From NCBI GenBank assembly GCA_024195585.1, contig SWBL01000303.1:1-64000 (forward strand): 64,000 nucleotides of DNA, given 5' to 3'. Positions 21,193 to 32,655 of the stretch are shown one piece after another. Within the stretch, counting starts at the first letter, position 1. Each line of letters opens with the position of its first letter. Under the pieces are notes generated by a model that saw only the letters and a program-made list of their open reading frames with translations, ran no database searches and was not told the DNA's origin. Made by a program: the position numbers and the translations under genes. Origin of the DNA: Aureobasidium sp. EXF-3400. Lineage: Eukaryota > Ascomycota > Dothideomycetes > Dothideales > Saccotheciaceae.

Positions 21193-23220
21193 TCATTTCT
21201 TTATGGAGTAGTTGCTGCCATTGACGATAACCTTGCCTTGCTCCTCCATGCCGGAAAGCAACCATCTTGTTTCGTCCTCACCAAAGTTGTAACCGCCGGG
21301 GACGACCATTTTCATCATCATCGTGATACGTGCCGCGTCCATAGCTCCTCCGTTCGTCAACATACCCATCATGAACATTTCGTACATAGGCTTGTTGTCC
21401 TGCAGTACAGCATCTTGAGACTTGACTGCCGAGATGACTGTATCGGCCTGTACTGGTGCCGAAGCGCCTGTGGTAGATTTTCCATCTGCAGACGGTAATT
21501 GCTCAAGGACGGTGAAGACGTCCGGCTCATCCTCGACCAGGACTTGATGGCCTACCCAGAATGCAAGAGCGTTGCGTACAAGCACTTCGTCCATTTGAAG
21601 AGACTCTTCCAGCTGTTGTACCGTTCTTAATGCCGGGCTGACAGTTGAAGCGTCCTGGCTGTCATCTTGGAAGGCATAGATGACGCTCGCTTGCCACGTC
21701 TGAATACCCTCGAACTTCACAGTGCGATCCTCGAGCTCGAGCTCGACTGTAGCTTTTCCAAGCGCAGATAGCCAGTGCAACTTGCGTAGGTTCTTGATTC
21801 GTTCGAAGTCCTGCTCAAAGCTCTTCTGCAAAGTAGAGATTGGTGCAGGAACAGCAAACTCGTCTTCTCGAAGACTCGGCCAGAAGAACGAAGACAGAAT
21901 TTGTGTTTGAAAGGCTGCAGACAACTCGGTGTTGACACTGGACTCGAACATAGGTAAGTCTGGTGATGGATAGAGTATGTCTGAGCCCTTTTCAGCGACG
22001 GCCACAGACTTGATCAGGGCAATAAATTTGTGACCAGCCAAGTCGGTGCGTGGCACACGCGTGTTGAACATGCCAATAAGTGCCTGACTTCTGATACCGG
22101 AATCAGGGATGGCAGCATGAACCTCTTGCGCTGTTGGAAAGTCGTCCTTCGGACGAAGGGTATTGTTGATGCGTCTCGAATCTTGTATGTCACGCAGCAT
22201 GACCTCGCAAGACTGCAAACGATCGGCACCAAATCGTGTTTTGAAGAGCTCCACGAGACGGATCTGTACACAAAGTAAGTACAACCTCGGGTTCAAGAGC
22301 ATATCTGATCAAGTACTGACTTCCTTCTCGAGTTCGGTATCATCGTAGCCGACACTCAGTAATCGTTCTCCCAATAGTGACTGGACTTCTTTGATAAAAT
22401 CAGCTTGCTCAAAGAGAGTAAGCATGAACGACATGACATCCTCGCTTTTGGATTTCTTGTAGTCTGAACATGAAACGATTAGCACGCTACTTTACATAGG
22501 ACAAAGCAACTCACCAGGCCCTGCATCAATAGGATCGGGCATCCATTCCATATCATCCCAGTCGAGACCTTTGTGCTCGACATGAAGCGCCTGTCCCTCT
22601 GAAAGGTTGATTTCTCGGGCAAGGTCGATGCATATCTCTTCGGACGAATTGTCGAGAGGGCCATTGTCATCATCCACATCTGCTAAGAAACTGGCTGCGA
22701 TGATTCTTACAGTGTCTTCGCGATGTCTTAGATATGCACGTAAAGGTACAGCCACCTTGTCCAGGAGCACACCTCGTGGATCTAGGGTCTTGAATGCCAT
22801 AATGACATTGATGTAGATGCTGAGTAGCTCTGATGTTGTCACACCCGCATGCAACAAGCGACGACTTAGCTGGCGTGTGAATGAGGTTGCAATCTGGATC
22901 TTTACTTCTGATGAGTGCATGCATTCTTTCAGGTCCAGTATTGCTCCAGTTGAATGAGGCCATGCCTTGACATAATCGAGAAGGTGTCTGATCCTTTGCT
23001 TTGCCAGACGTTCAAGAGCTGTGTTCTCCCAATCCGCTAATTCATTGGGTGTTGAGAGGCCGACTGCAGGGACAAATCGATGTCGAATCCATTGGCGTAA
23101 TCGGTCAACAACGCTCTGACGCTGCGTCCAGTCCACTTTCATTGCAGCACTTTGAACAAAGGTGTCCAGGGCGGCGTACATGCCATGAGCCATCGCACGT
23201 TGTGCATGATAATCCATCAT
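21193..23220 (-). CDS. APC2: Anaphase-promoting complex subunit 2 (cullin)
   Basis: Cullin scaffold of the APC/C ubiquitin ligase that drives anaphase and mitotic exit. Exons 23220-22515, 22463-22321 and 22263-21193 give 639 aa. The helical N-terminal repeats are followed by the cullin homology part (RLVELFKTRFGADRLQSCEVMLRDI, then LSSFFWPSLREDEF), the LRKLHWLSALGKATVELEL strand region, and a C-terminal APC2 winged helix (YNFGEDETRWLLSGMEEQGKVIVNGSNYSI). Known APC2 proteins are usually around 800 residues, so the N-terminus is short; either this lineage lost part of the repeat region or an upstream exon was missed. Identity rests on the C-terminal two thirds. Confidence 0.85.
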
Positions 23221-23809
23221 GATCTCTCAATGAGTGCTGTCTAGATTTCGCTAGCATTGTGCATTTTTGACGACCAAGGAAGACGACGACTGTTGTTGAT
23301 GAAAACAACAAGGAGACGCACGCGCTTGGCGTGCTGTTCGAACGACGCCGCCGCCATCTCTTTTCTCTCCTCTTTGACAAAAAGGCAGCAGCAGAATTCT
23401 CAGCCAAGGGCATACAAAACATTAGTCTGTTCGGGGATATGTGTTGGACACTTCTAGACGAAGACCTCCTTAGATATCATTCTAGCTATTCTCAATGTCT
23501 GCTTTCGCCAAAACACAAGCCACAGGCTCCAAAGTGCTCTACCTGAGCCTGGCTGTAGAGACGCGAATATGTTCTATTCGGCAATCTTCTATGAAGACTT
23601 GACTCCTGACTGTCACATCGAAGATAACTTTGTGCATCCATTCCTACAGAAGCTACATAGCTCTAACAACAACCCGAGGCAGATGCTTGGCGTCATCATG
23701 CGATGCATCCATACCTGCCTGCTGCACACTTGAGCAAGATCACAAGCTTCTTATAAATTCATATAACTTTGATCGATACTAATACAGAACCTATTGTGTC
23801 GCAGAAAGC
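23221..23809. promoter_or_regulatory. Divergent intergenic region, APC2 / prenylcysteine oxidase
   Basis: Holds the promoters of both genes. A TATAAA box is at 23752-23757 for the plus-strand gene. An upstream APC2 exon could hide here, but I found no convincing one. Confidence 0.4.
23752..23757 (+). promoter_or_regulatory. TATA box of the prenylcysteine oxidase gene
   Basis: TATAAA 53 bases upstream of the ATG at 23810, in an A/T-rich stretch. Confidence 0.5.
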
Positions 23810-25396
23810 ATGAAGGTTCAACGCATCCTTGTGTTTGCGAGTTGGCTTGTGTACGCGCCGTCGACACTGGCGTCCCGCGACCAGGTCGTTCTCGAGGGGT
23901 CAGCCGCCACCAGAGCCACAAAAAATGTTGCTATCATAGGTAAAACCTTCGATCAATATCTTTTGAGCCTGCAACTGACACTGTAATCAGGTGCCGGGAG
24001 TGCTGGCTCATCAACAGCGTACTTCCTAAGGAAATACAGCCAGGAGAGAGGCATACCCCTCAACATCACAGTCTACGAACGTGACGGCCACATTGGTGGT
24101 CGTTCAACAACAGTCGGCGTATATGGAGACGAACAAAACCCGGTCGAGCTCGGTGCTTCCATCTTTGTCGAGGTAAACCACAATCTCGTTGATGCTGCTA
24201 AAGAATTCAATCTTTCGACCTCCGGCATTCGTGAACTCAGCACGGAAGGACCGGTTTTGGGTATATGGAATGGCAGGGACTTCGTTTACATGCAATCTTC
24301 TGGTGGAAGCTGGTGGGATTCTGCAAAGCTTTTCTGGAAATACGGTCTCGCACCTCTCAAGACTGTGAAGTTGATGAAGGCTACCGTTGCGAAGTTCCTC
24401 AAGATGTACGAAGAGCCGTATTTCCCTTGGAAATCGTTATCGCAAGTGGCCTATGAACTCGGTCTGACGGCTGTTACCGCCTCTACTGGTGAACAGTTTC
24501 TTGATCAGAACGGCATTGGCAAACTGTTCGCTCAGGACATCATACAGGCGAGCACACGGGTCAACTACGCACAAAATCTACCTCTTATACATGGATTAGA
24601 GGCGATGGTATGCATGGCTACTGATGGAGCACAAGCGATTGAAGGCGGCAACTGGCAGATATTCTCCAACATGCTCGCTGCCTCTCATGCGACAGTTCTT
24701 CTCAACCACACAGTCAGCAAGGTTGAGAAACAAGAGAACGCTACATATAGCATATCGACAAAGGGAACGGGGTCATCAGCAACATTCGACCAGCAGACAT
24801 TCGACGAGGTTGTGCTGGCAGGACCATATCAATATTCGAAGATCGACTTTGACCCCGAGCCTCGTCACCTGCCGGACTCTATTCCTTATGTACAGTTGCA
24901 CGTCACACTGTTCACGTCAAAACACAAGCTCTCGCCACGAGCTTTTAATCTATCGTCAGACAAAGAGGTCCCCCAAGTGGTTCTGACTACTCTCCCTCCA
25001 GGCGAACACCACGGCAGCAATCCAGAAGGAGTGGGATCACCTGGTTTCTTCAGCATCTCGCTTCTGCGTCCTAGTATGGACACTCGTGAAGGTAGAGACG
25101 AGCTCGAATACTTGTACAAAGTTTTCTCGCCCGCTCCACTCAACGAGACATTTATGGCCAATATTCTGGGACTGCCTGCAAACAGGACTATTGGTAAAAC
25201 GGATGTCAGTTGGATGTACCGAAAGGTATGGAACAGCTATCCATACGAGTATCCACGAGTGACCTTCGAAGAACTCCAGCTGGATGACGGACTCTGGTAT
25301 ACGGCAGGTATTGAGAGCTTCATCAGTACGATGGAAACTAGCAGTCTAATGGGTAAAAACATTGCCAGGTTGATGGTGGATGCTTGGGAAGGTTAG
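23810..25396 (+). CDS. Prenylcysteine oxidase (lyase)
   Basis: FAD-dependent thioether oxidase that frees cysteine from farnesyl- or geranylgeranyl-cysteine during breakdown of prenylated proteins, in the endolysosomal lumen. Exons 23810-23939 and 23991-25396 give 511 aa. The signal peptide is about residues 1-22. The Rossmann FAD motif is VAIIGAGSAGSSTAYFL (about residues 39-55), split by the intron inside the second Gly codon, followed by YERDGHIGGRSTTV and VELGASIFV. The family C-terminal region includes DVSWMYRKVWNSYPYEYPR and GLWYTAGIESFISTMETSSL. Several N-glycosylation sequons fit a luminal enzyme. Length matches the family. Confidence 0.9.
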
Positions 25397-25678
25397 GGTG
25401 TGTACAGACTCATACAAAGCTATTCCAGATGCGATTTATAGTTTCACTAAGAGACAACATGTATTCTAGTAATGTCGAAAGCGCCTCTGAAGAATAAAGG
25501 TGCTTGATAGTGAGAAGTGTTGCAGTAATTAGACAGTGAGGGGTCGGGACTCGGGCCGAGTGAGTCGAGGGGCACAGACCGAATGTTTGTTTGTTCTGTT
25601 TGGCGAACGGGTGCTTGGGCAAGCAACAATAATGCTGAGAGGCTTCGATTTGCGACAATAACATTTGGACAAGACACC
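25397..25678. promoter_or_regulatory. Short intergenic region before SMC4
   Basis: 282 bases holding the 3' end of the oxidase gene and the SMC4 promoter. An open frame continues upstream of the SMC4 ATG to 25583 without another in-frame ATG of better context. Confidence 0.4.
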
Positions 25679-28600
25679 ATGTCGGCCACCTCACCACGAC
25701 AAAGTCGGCGGACTGCCGCCTCAAGACGCAGAATCGTCGATTCCGACGACGACATGGAAATGGATATGGGCGACGACGTAGCTCAACCAAACAACACTGA
25801 AGACGACCAGGACGATGAAGAGGAAGAATATACACCAGCACCAGCTCGCTCCACTCGTCACACCAAGTCTATAACCTCTACACCACAGACCGCCTCACGT
25901 ACTCGTCGCAATCCCGTCGTCGACGACGAAGTCCTAGAAGATGCGACTTCACCCACCAAGCCCAAGCGCCGAACCGCCAAAACTGCTCGTACTGCACGAA
26001 AGAGCCGTATGTCCACATCAGTTGCCTCCGAGGCTGATGCCTCCACCATGTCGACTCCTCAACATTCAGCTCCGCCAGCTGCCCAGAGGCATGCTACGCC
26101 TCTTGCCGACATCACAGAGACAGCTGTGAATGACCAGACTCCACGTGCTCAGACAAGGCCACCACCATCCAGCCAGGTCCACAAGGTCGACACGAACACC
26201 ACTATGCTGGAGAAGCCTATGGATATTGTTGTGCGCACCAGAGCTGCCGCTACCATTCCTGTTTCACAAGCTCCCGATGAGCCTCGATCGCGTACCGTTA
26301 TCACCCACCTCGTTCTGAAGAACTTCAAGAGTTATGCGGGTCGCCAGGAAGTCGGTCCCTTCCATGCTTCATTCTCCTCGGTTGTCGGTCCCAATGGTTC
26401 AGGCAAATCCAATGTCATTGACTCCTTACTCTTTGTATTTGGTTTCCGTGCCAGCAAGATGCGACAGGGCAAGATCTCCGCTCTGATTCACAACTCCGCT
26501 GCCTATCCTGATCTGGACCACTGCGAGGTCGAAGTCCACTTCCAGCAGGTTATGGATCTGCCAGCTGGTGGCCACGAGGTTATTGCTGATTCACAGCTTG
26601 TCATCTCGAGACGGGCTTTCAAGAACAATGCGAGCAAATACTACATCAACGGCCGAGAGTCAAACTTCACCGCCGTAACTACCCTTCTGCGCGACCGTGG
26701 AGTCGATCTCGACCACAAGCGTTTCCTGATCTTGCAAGGCGAGGTCGAATCGATTGCTCAGATGAAGCCAAAAGCCGCCACCGAACACGATGACGGCCTT
26801 CTGGAGTACCTCGAAGACATCATCGGCACCTCAAAGTACAAGACACCCATCGACGAAGCTGCTACAGAGACCGAAGCACTCAACGAAGTTTGCGCCGAGA
26901 AAAATACCAGGGTACAACATGTTGAGAAGGAAAGAAATGCCCTCGAAGACAAGAAGGACAAAGCACTGGCTTTCATCCGTGACGAGAACGAGCTGGCTAC
27001 AAAGCAATCTGCTCTATATCAGATATACATTAACGAGTGCTCAAACAACGTCACCGTGACCGAAGAAGCTGTTCAGCAACTTCAACAGCAGCTCGATGAG
27101 GAACTGGAAAAGCACAAAGGCAACCAAGAAGGGATCAAACGACTACAAAAGCAGCACAGTGCTACAGCCAAGGTGTACGAGCGCATGTCAGAGAGCACAC
27201 AATCGGTCCTGAAAGAGATGGCAAAGCTAGACAAGGAAACCGTGAAACATGCAGAAAAGAAGAAATTCCTCGCCAACAAGGCTAAGAAGCTTGCAAAAAC
27301 GGCGGAAGACAGCAGATTCGCTATTTCTGGAGCCACCACGCAGGCAACGCAGGCCGAGGACGACATCAATAGAAACGCACAGTCCATAGCGGAATTGGAA
27401 GCCGAGATGCAGCAAGAAGAAGCACGACTGACCCAGATTCGAGAAAGTCTCAAAGGTAAAACTCAAGGTATTTCGGATGAAATTGCAGCCAAGCAGAAGA
27501 CTTTGGAGCCCTGGCAAGCCAAGGTCAACGAAAAACAATCTTCGATTTCTGTTGCACAGAGCGAGCTCGATATTCTGAGAGAGCGAGGCAATGCCGGAGC
27601 CAATGCTATTCAGGAGATCGAGTCAAAAATCACGGCACTCTTTGAAACTCGCGAAGCCAAAGCGGTAGAGTTCAAGGAGTGTAGACGAGAACGAAAGGAG
27701 GTGGAACAGTCTGTGCAAGAAACCCAGGCTGAGATCGACCATCTCGTTTCGCAAGAGTCCGCCCTACGCTCGAAACTCTCAGGAGCCAGACAAAAAGCCG
27801 ACGAAGCAAGAGCAAGCTTGGCTGCTACGCAGACTCAAGGAAACGTTCTCACCGGCCTTATGCGCCTCAAGGAGTCTGGCAGAATCAACGGATTCCACGG
27901 ACGCCTCGGCAACCTTGGTGCTATTGATGCGAGATTCGATGTTGCAATTTCTACTGCATGCCCTTCCCTCGACAATCTGGTAGTCGACTCTGTCGAAGTT
28001 GGCCAACAATGCATCGAGTACCTTCGCAAGAATGACTTGGGCCGTGCTAACTTCATTCTTCTCGACCGCTTACCACAGCGAGATCTGTCGGCCATACAAA
28101 CACCAGAGAACGTGCCCCGACTCTACGACCTTGTCAAGCCGAAGCACGATCGTTACAGACCTGCCTTCTACAGTGTGTTGCAAAACACACTTGTTGCAAA
28201 GGATCTCGAGCAGGCTAATCGTATCGCTTATGGTGCAAAGCGTTGGAGAGTTGTCACGCTTGACGGTCAGTTGATTGACAAGTCGGGTACCATGAGCGGT
28301 GGTGGTACAAGAGTCGCTAAGGGTGCCATGTCTTCCAAGGTTGTGGCCGATGTGACTAAGGATCAGGTCGCCAAACTCGAGGTTGATCGTGATGCACTAG
28401 AGGAGACATTTAAACAGTTCCAGCAGAGGATGCAGCAACTTGAAACTCATCTTAAGGAGTTGCAAGACCGTGTGCCGCAACTCGAGACTCAGGCCTCGAA
28501 GTTGAAATTGGAGGTACAGAGCTTTGATAATAACATTGCTGACGCCGAAAAGAGAGTGGAAGAACTTCAGGCCGAGAGTCAACCTTCAGAATCAGACAAC

Positions 28601-30066
28601 AAACGCATCTCTGAGCTCGAGAAGACCATCAGGACACTTGAGAAAGCGACTGAGAAGCTGCAATCAGAAACTGCTGGTATCGAGGAGGAGATCAAAGCAT
28701 TACAGAACAAGATCATGGAAGTCGGTGGCGTGCAGCTTCGTACACAGAAGGCCAAAGTCGATGGTCTCAAAGAGCAGATCGATCATCGCACTGAGGAAAT
28801 GTCTAACGCGGAGATCAACAAGGCCAAAGCTGAGAAGCAAAAATCAAAACATGAGAAGACCTTCAACGATGCACAGTCTGAGCTGGAGAAGGTGACAGCA
28901 GATGCGGAAAAGGTTGAAGAAGAGATCAAGGAGCAGACTAGAAATACTGCAGGGTTCCGTAAAGAGGCGGAAGAAGCTCAAGAGGTATGTTCCAGAAACC
29001 AATGTCCATACATGACACAAGACTGACCGAACGCAGGCCTTGGACACCAAGAAAGAAGAGCTCGAGGCACTCAAGAGCGAGCTTGATGCCCAGACAGCCA
29101 TTCTGAACGAGACTCGAGGCATTGAGATCGAGATGCGGAACAAGCTCGAAGAGAACCAGAAGATCATGGCCGAGAACCAGAAACGCTTGAGATACTGGCA
29201 AGAGAAGCTAAGCAAGCTCACTGTCCAGAACATCGGGTAATATGTTCTTGAGTCCTTGTCAAAAACAATCACTAACCACTGTTCAGGGACGACGGTGAGG
29301 AGCTTGAACCTCTGCCTATGGCGCAATACACCAAAGACGAACTCGAGGACATGTCCAAGGACGAGCTCAAGGCCTCGATCGCGCTTCTTGAAGAGTCAAC
29401 GTCACAAGCAGTTGAGCTTTCGGTTCTGGCCGAATATCGTCGACGTGTATCCGAACACACATCACGTATGTCTGACCTTAACGAAGCTCTGGCTAGTCGC
29501 GACTCAGCAAAGAAACGACTTGATGACCTCAGACGCATGCGCCTCGAAGGATTCATGGAAGGGTTCTCGACGATTTCAATGCGCCTCAAGGAGATGTATC
29601 AAATGATCACCATGGGCGGTAACGCAGAACTTGAGCTTGTTGACAGTCTCGACCCCTTCAGCGAAGGCATTCTCTTCAGTGTTATGCCACCAAAGAAGAG
29701 TTGGAAGAACATCAGCAACTTGTCCGGTGGAGAGAAGACACTGAGTTCATTAGCACTGGTGTTTGCTCTGCACCACTACAAGCCAACTCCCTTGTATGTC
29801 ATGGACGAGATCGATGCTGCTCTCGACTTCCGCAATGTCTCGATCGTTGCCAGTTACATCAAGGAAAGAACAAAGAACGCCCAGTTTATTGTCATCTCCT
29901 TGAGAAACAACATGTTCGAGTTGGCTGCGAGATTGGTTGGTGTTTACAAGGTCAACCACATGGTAAGTTATTCTCGCCCTCTACTCAAAATGCACTGCTG
30001 ACAATTCAATAGACCAAGAGTGTTACTATTGAGAACAAGGACTACATCCAAGCTGTTGCTGCATGA
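25679..30066 (+). CDS. SMC4: Condensin ATPase subunit SMC4
   Basis: Core ATPase of condensin, which compacts chromosomes in mitosis as a dimer with SMC2. Exons 25679-28984, 29037-29236, 29287-29962 and 30013-30066 give 1411 aa. An acidic, Ser/Thr-Pro-rich N-terminal extension of about 205 residues precedes the head and could carry CDK sites. Walker A is VVGPNGSGKSNVID (about residue 235), followed by LLFVFGFRASKMRQGK, typical of SMC4. Long coiled coils flank a hinge at about residues 720-840. The C-terminal head has the signature NLSGGEKTLSSLALVFAL (about 1313) and Walker B LYVMDEIDAALD (about 1338). The last exon codes only 17 residues. Confidence 0.95.
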
Positions 30067-30803
30067 GAGTCTTTACGAATACTGGTTTTGGCGTAGGAGG
30101 AATTGTATATTCGTTGATGGGATCGGTGGCGCTTTGGGAGATTTGTTATGATACCACGGCTGGATGTAGTAGGGAGCTATGGAACACGAATAAGACTGTC
30201 GATTGACCTTTGCTTCTTCCGCCGCATGCAGCATGCTCGAGTAGACGTTTTGGACATGTCCCATGGGCTTCTTTCTCCCATCTTTACCATTTGAGTGCTC
30301 TCTGCTTCATTGCTTCAAGAAGCAATGTCGCAATCCATATACTGTGTACTGGTGCTGGTCAGTAAGTGGCCTCTGGAAGGTGTTGCTGTGAAGTCCAAAT
30401 ATACCACAATTTTTGAGCAAGGTAAAGTGTTCGTGGTGCTCAGGCGTCCTGTCGAGACCGACGAAACATCAGTCGTGACATACTCCGTTACATGGACTCA
30501 CTGCTTTCTTTCAAGACAGATTGAGGAGCATGTCCCAATGTGGGAAGATCACAGGCATATCACAGAAAACAAATAGATGATGCACAAATTCAAAGACAAG
30601 TTCAAACCAGGATAGGTGTTTCAATTAAGGCTACAATCGCCTGATCATAAACGTAAACTCCTTTTGTTGACCTGTGTCAACATGATTTCTCCTTCCTCTG
30701 AAGATGCTTCAAAGCAATCGGACCCAAGCGGACATGATAAGTCCAGAGCCCAAGAGGCACAACACTTCATCGACCAAACCGAAGGGGCTCGACTGCAGGA
30801 TCA
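30067..30803. other. Convergent intergenic region, SMC4 / GPI-type protein
   Basis: 737 bases. Contains a 9-bp perfect inverted repeat (CATTGCTTC-AA-GAAGCAATG) at 30308-30327. The open frame 30295-30576 has no recognisable family. No gene supported. Confidence 0.4.
30308..30327. other. Near-palindrome in intergenic DNA
   Basis: CATTGCTTC, AA, GAAGCAATG: a perfect 9-bp stem with a two-base centre, between convergent genes. Confidence 0.4.
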
Positions 30804-31491
30804 TCAAGCCAAGTTGAAGAGGGAAGCAGCAAGGACTGCCAAGACGCAAGTCATGCCGGCCATGCTAGTGATGGTGGCATCGTTGGAAGGGACTGTAGTG
30901 GAAGTGGCACTGGCAGAAGTACGGCTGCTCTCAGTGGCAGAGGGAGAGCTGGTCTCAGAGGGAGAGCGAGAGCTGGTCTCAGAGACAGAAGCCGACTTCC
31001 AAGAAGTGCTGAAGTCAGACGAAGCAGTGACGGCAGAGACGACTTCGGATGAGGTAACGGCAGTGGTGATAATGCTGGCTTCGATGGAAGTACCGCTGGC
31101 ACTGGCAGAGACGATGGTCAAGGTGGCACTCTCAATGACAGAGCTGATGGTAGCGGGAACGCTCTCGGTGGCAGAGTTGAAGGAAGTGGACAAGCCGCCC
31201 TCACTGATGGGGCTGACGGGGCCGACGGGAGTAGGAAGGACACTCTCGGTGGCAGAGCTAGCCATGCTCGAGGCAGTGACGGTTCTGATGGAGGTGCTGA
31301 AGACGCCAGCAGAGGAGCCGACCGAGCTGCCGCAATCGGTGACAGTGACGGTAACGGTGACAGCCTCCTGCGATGTAGCAATGGCGCCCATGGCAGCTGA
31401 GAACATGTCAGTAAAGCTGTAGTGAAGTTGGTGTTGCCTGGTTATGCTCACCGGCGGCGACAAAGGCCATGGTAGTAAGGATGAACTTCAT
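30804..31491 (-). CDS. GPI-type Ser/Thr-rich cell-surface protein
   Basis: Exons 31491-31452 and 31396-30804 give 210 aa. The signal peptide begins MKFILTTMAFVAAAMGAIATS; the intron lies inside it. The mature part is almost wholly Ser, Thr, Ala, Val and Glu, with a TVTVTVTDCG strip near the N-terminus, and would be heavily O-glycosylated. It ends in a hydrophobic tail (SMAGMTCVLAVLAASLFNLA) of the GPI-attachment type. No catalytic domain. It is divergent from a second GPI-type gene at 32656. The antisense strand is open over most of this gene, but that is a composition effect. Confidence 0.8.
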
Positions 31492-32655
31492 TTTGATGAT
31501 GGAAGATGGATAATGGCAATGAGATGATGGTTCTCGATGAATGGTGTGGATGATTTTGTGAGATGGAAGAGAGAAAGGATTGGAACCGAGCGAAGAGACT
31601 TAAAGGCAGCAGTGTTTGACGCGTTTGTTGATGAGCGAGCTTCCGGAAGGTGCTACCATGTGAGAAGCCGGTTTTCTGGTGCAACAAATTGACTCTCATC
31701 CCAGCCACACCTGCCGACGTGAAACACTTTCTGAGCTGCACGAAGCCGTGTGAAAGAAGCAGGCTCTCGGCAAGAGGAGAATTTTGTGATCGCTCAACAA
31801 GCTGGTTCTTCTGAAAGCATTTCGTAGAGCGTGAACATTCCACTTTCCTTACATTGTAGTTAGTTATACATGAGATTGGAAATCAACTGTTTCTGTATCG
31901 CTTCCCATGTACCATCGCATGAAGCAATGTACTGTGATTGAGCACCACTGTGTTGAAGAGCGTCACTCTGCGACAACTACTTGGTACTGCTAGATGGAGG
32001 CCATTTTTGGTAAAGAAACTATTTGGCACATCCTCGTAGATACTTGAGCATACCCCCTTCTTAACGAGGCTCTTTGTGTTGGTCTTTGGTTGTTCAGTGA
32101 TCATTCAAGGGCAGAGTTTCAATGGAATGAGAGCGTTTGCAGGAAGCGGATTTACAGATATGTTGGCAGTGTGTCAGTCGTGCCTGGTACACATGCACGC
32201 ATGGATCTTGAGCAGTCTGTTCAAAATACATGGAAGCTGAGAAACGAGCAACTACAGGCAGGAGGCTTGAAAGTAGACCGCGCAGTCAACGCTACCCTCT
32301 TGTCATCCAGCTACAAGCACCTTCCGAATCAATCGGGTTGAGCGGTGGTTGAATTCACACATCGTCCTGGCACCCCAACGACGAGCTGTTCTGGCAGGAG
32401 AATGTGCGTTGCGACAGCCTGAATTGTTCAGGGACACGCGTCTGTTGCTGTGTAGGCAATGATGATGACGAAGCGAATGGAAAGCGCCTACCTGTTGTGG
32501 TTTGTTGGGAGCTCTCTACAGTGCCTTCCCACTCACCGTACTCACCCCTTTATAAACCTCTTCCAGACCTCGACCAACTTCATCCTGAACATCCCACTCC
32601 CTCTTGTGCATTCACTCATTTACCATCACACAACCATCAAAACACCACCGCCACG
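31492..32655. promoter_or_regulatory. Shared divergent promoter region of two GPI-type genes
   Basis: 1164 bases between two head-to-head surface-protein genes. A TATAAA box is at 32551-32556 on the plus side, with a C/T- and CA-rich leader after it. No gene supported in the middle. Confidence 0.45.
32551..32556 (+). promoter_or_regulatory. TATA box
   Basis: TATAAA 105 bases before the ATG at 32656, followed by a pyrimidine- and CA-rich leader typical of strongly expressed fungal genes. Confidence 0.55.

Noticed and set aside
30616..31422. 268-codon open frame on the plus strand
   Set aside because: It is the antisense of the GPI-type Ser/Thr-rich gene, whose composition keeps the opposite strand free of stops. 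It shows no domain and no start context.
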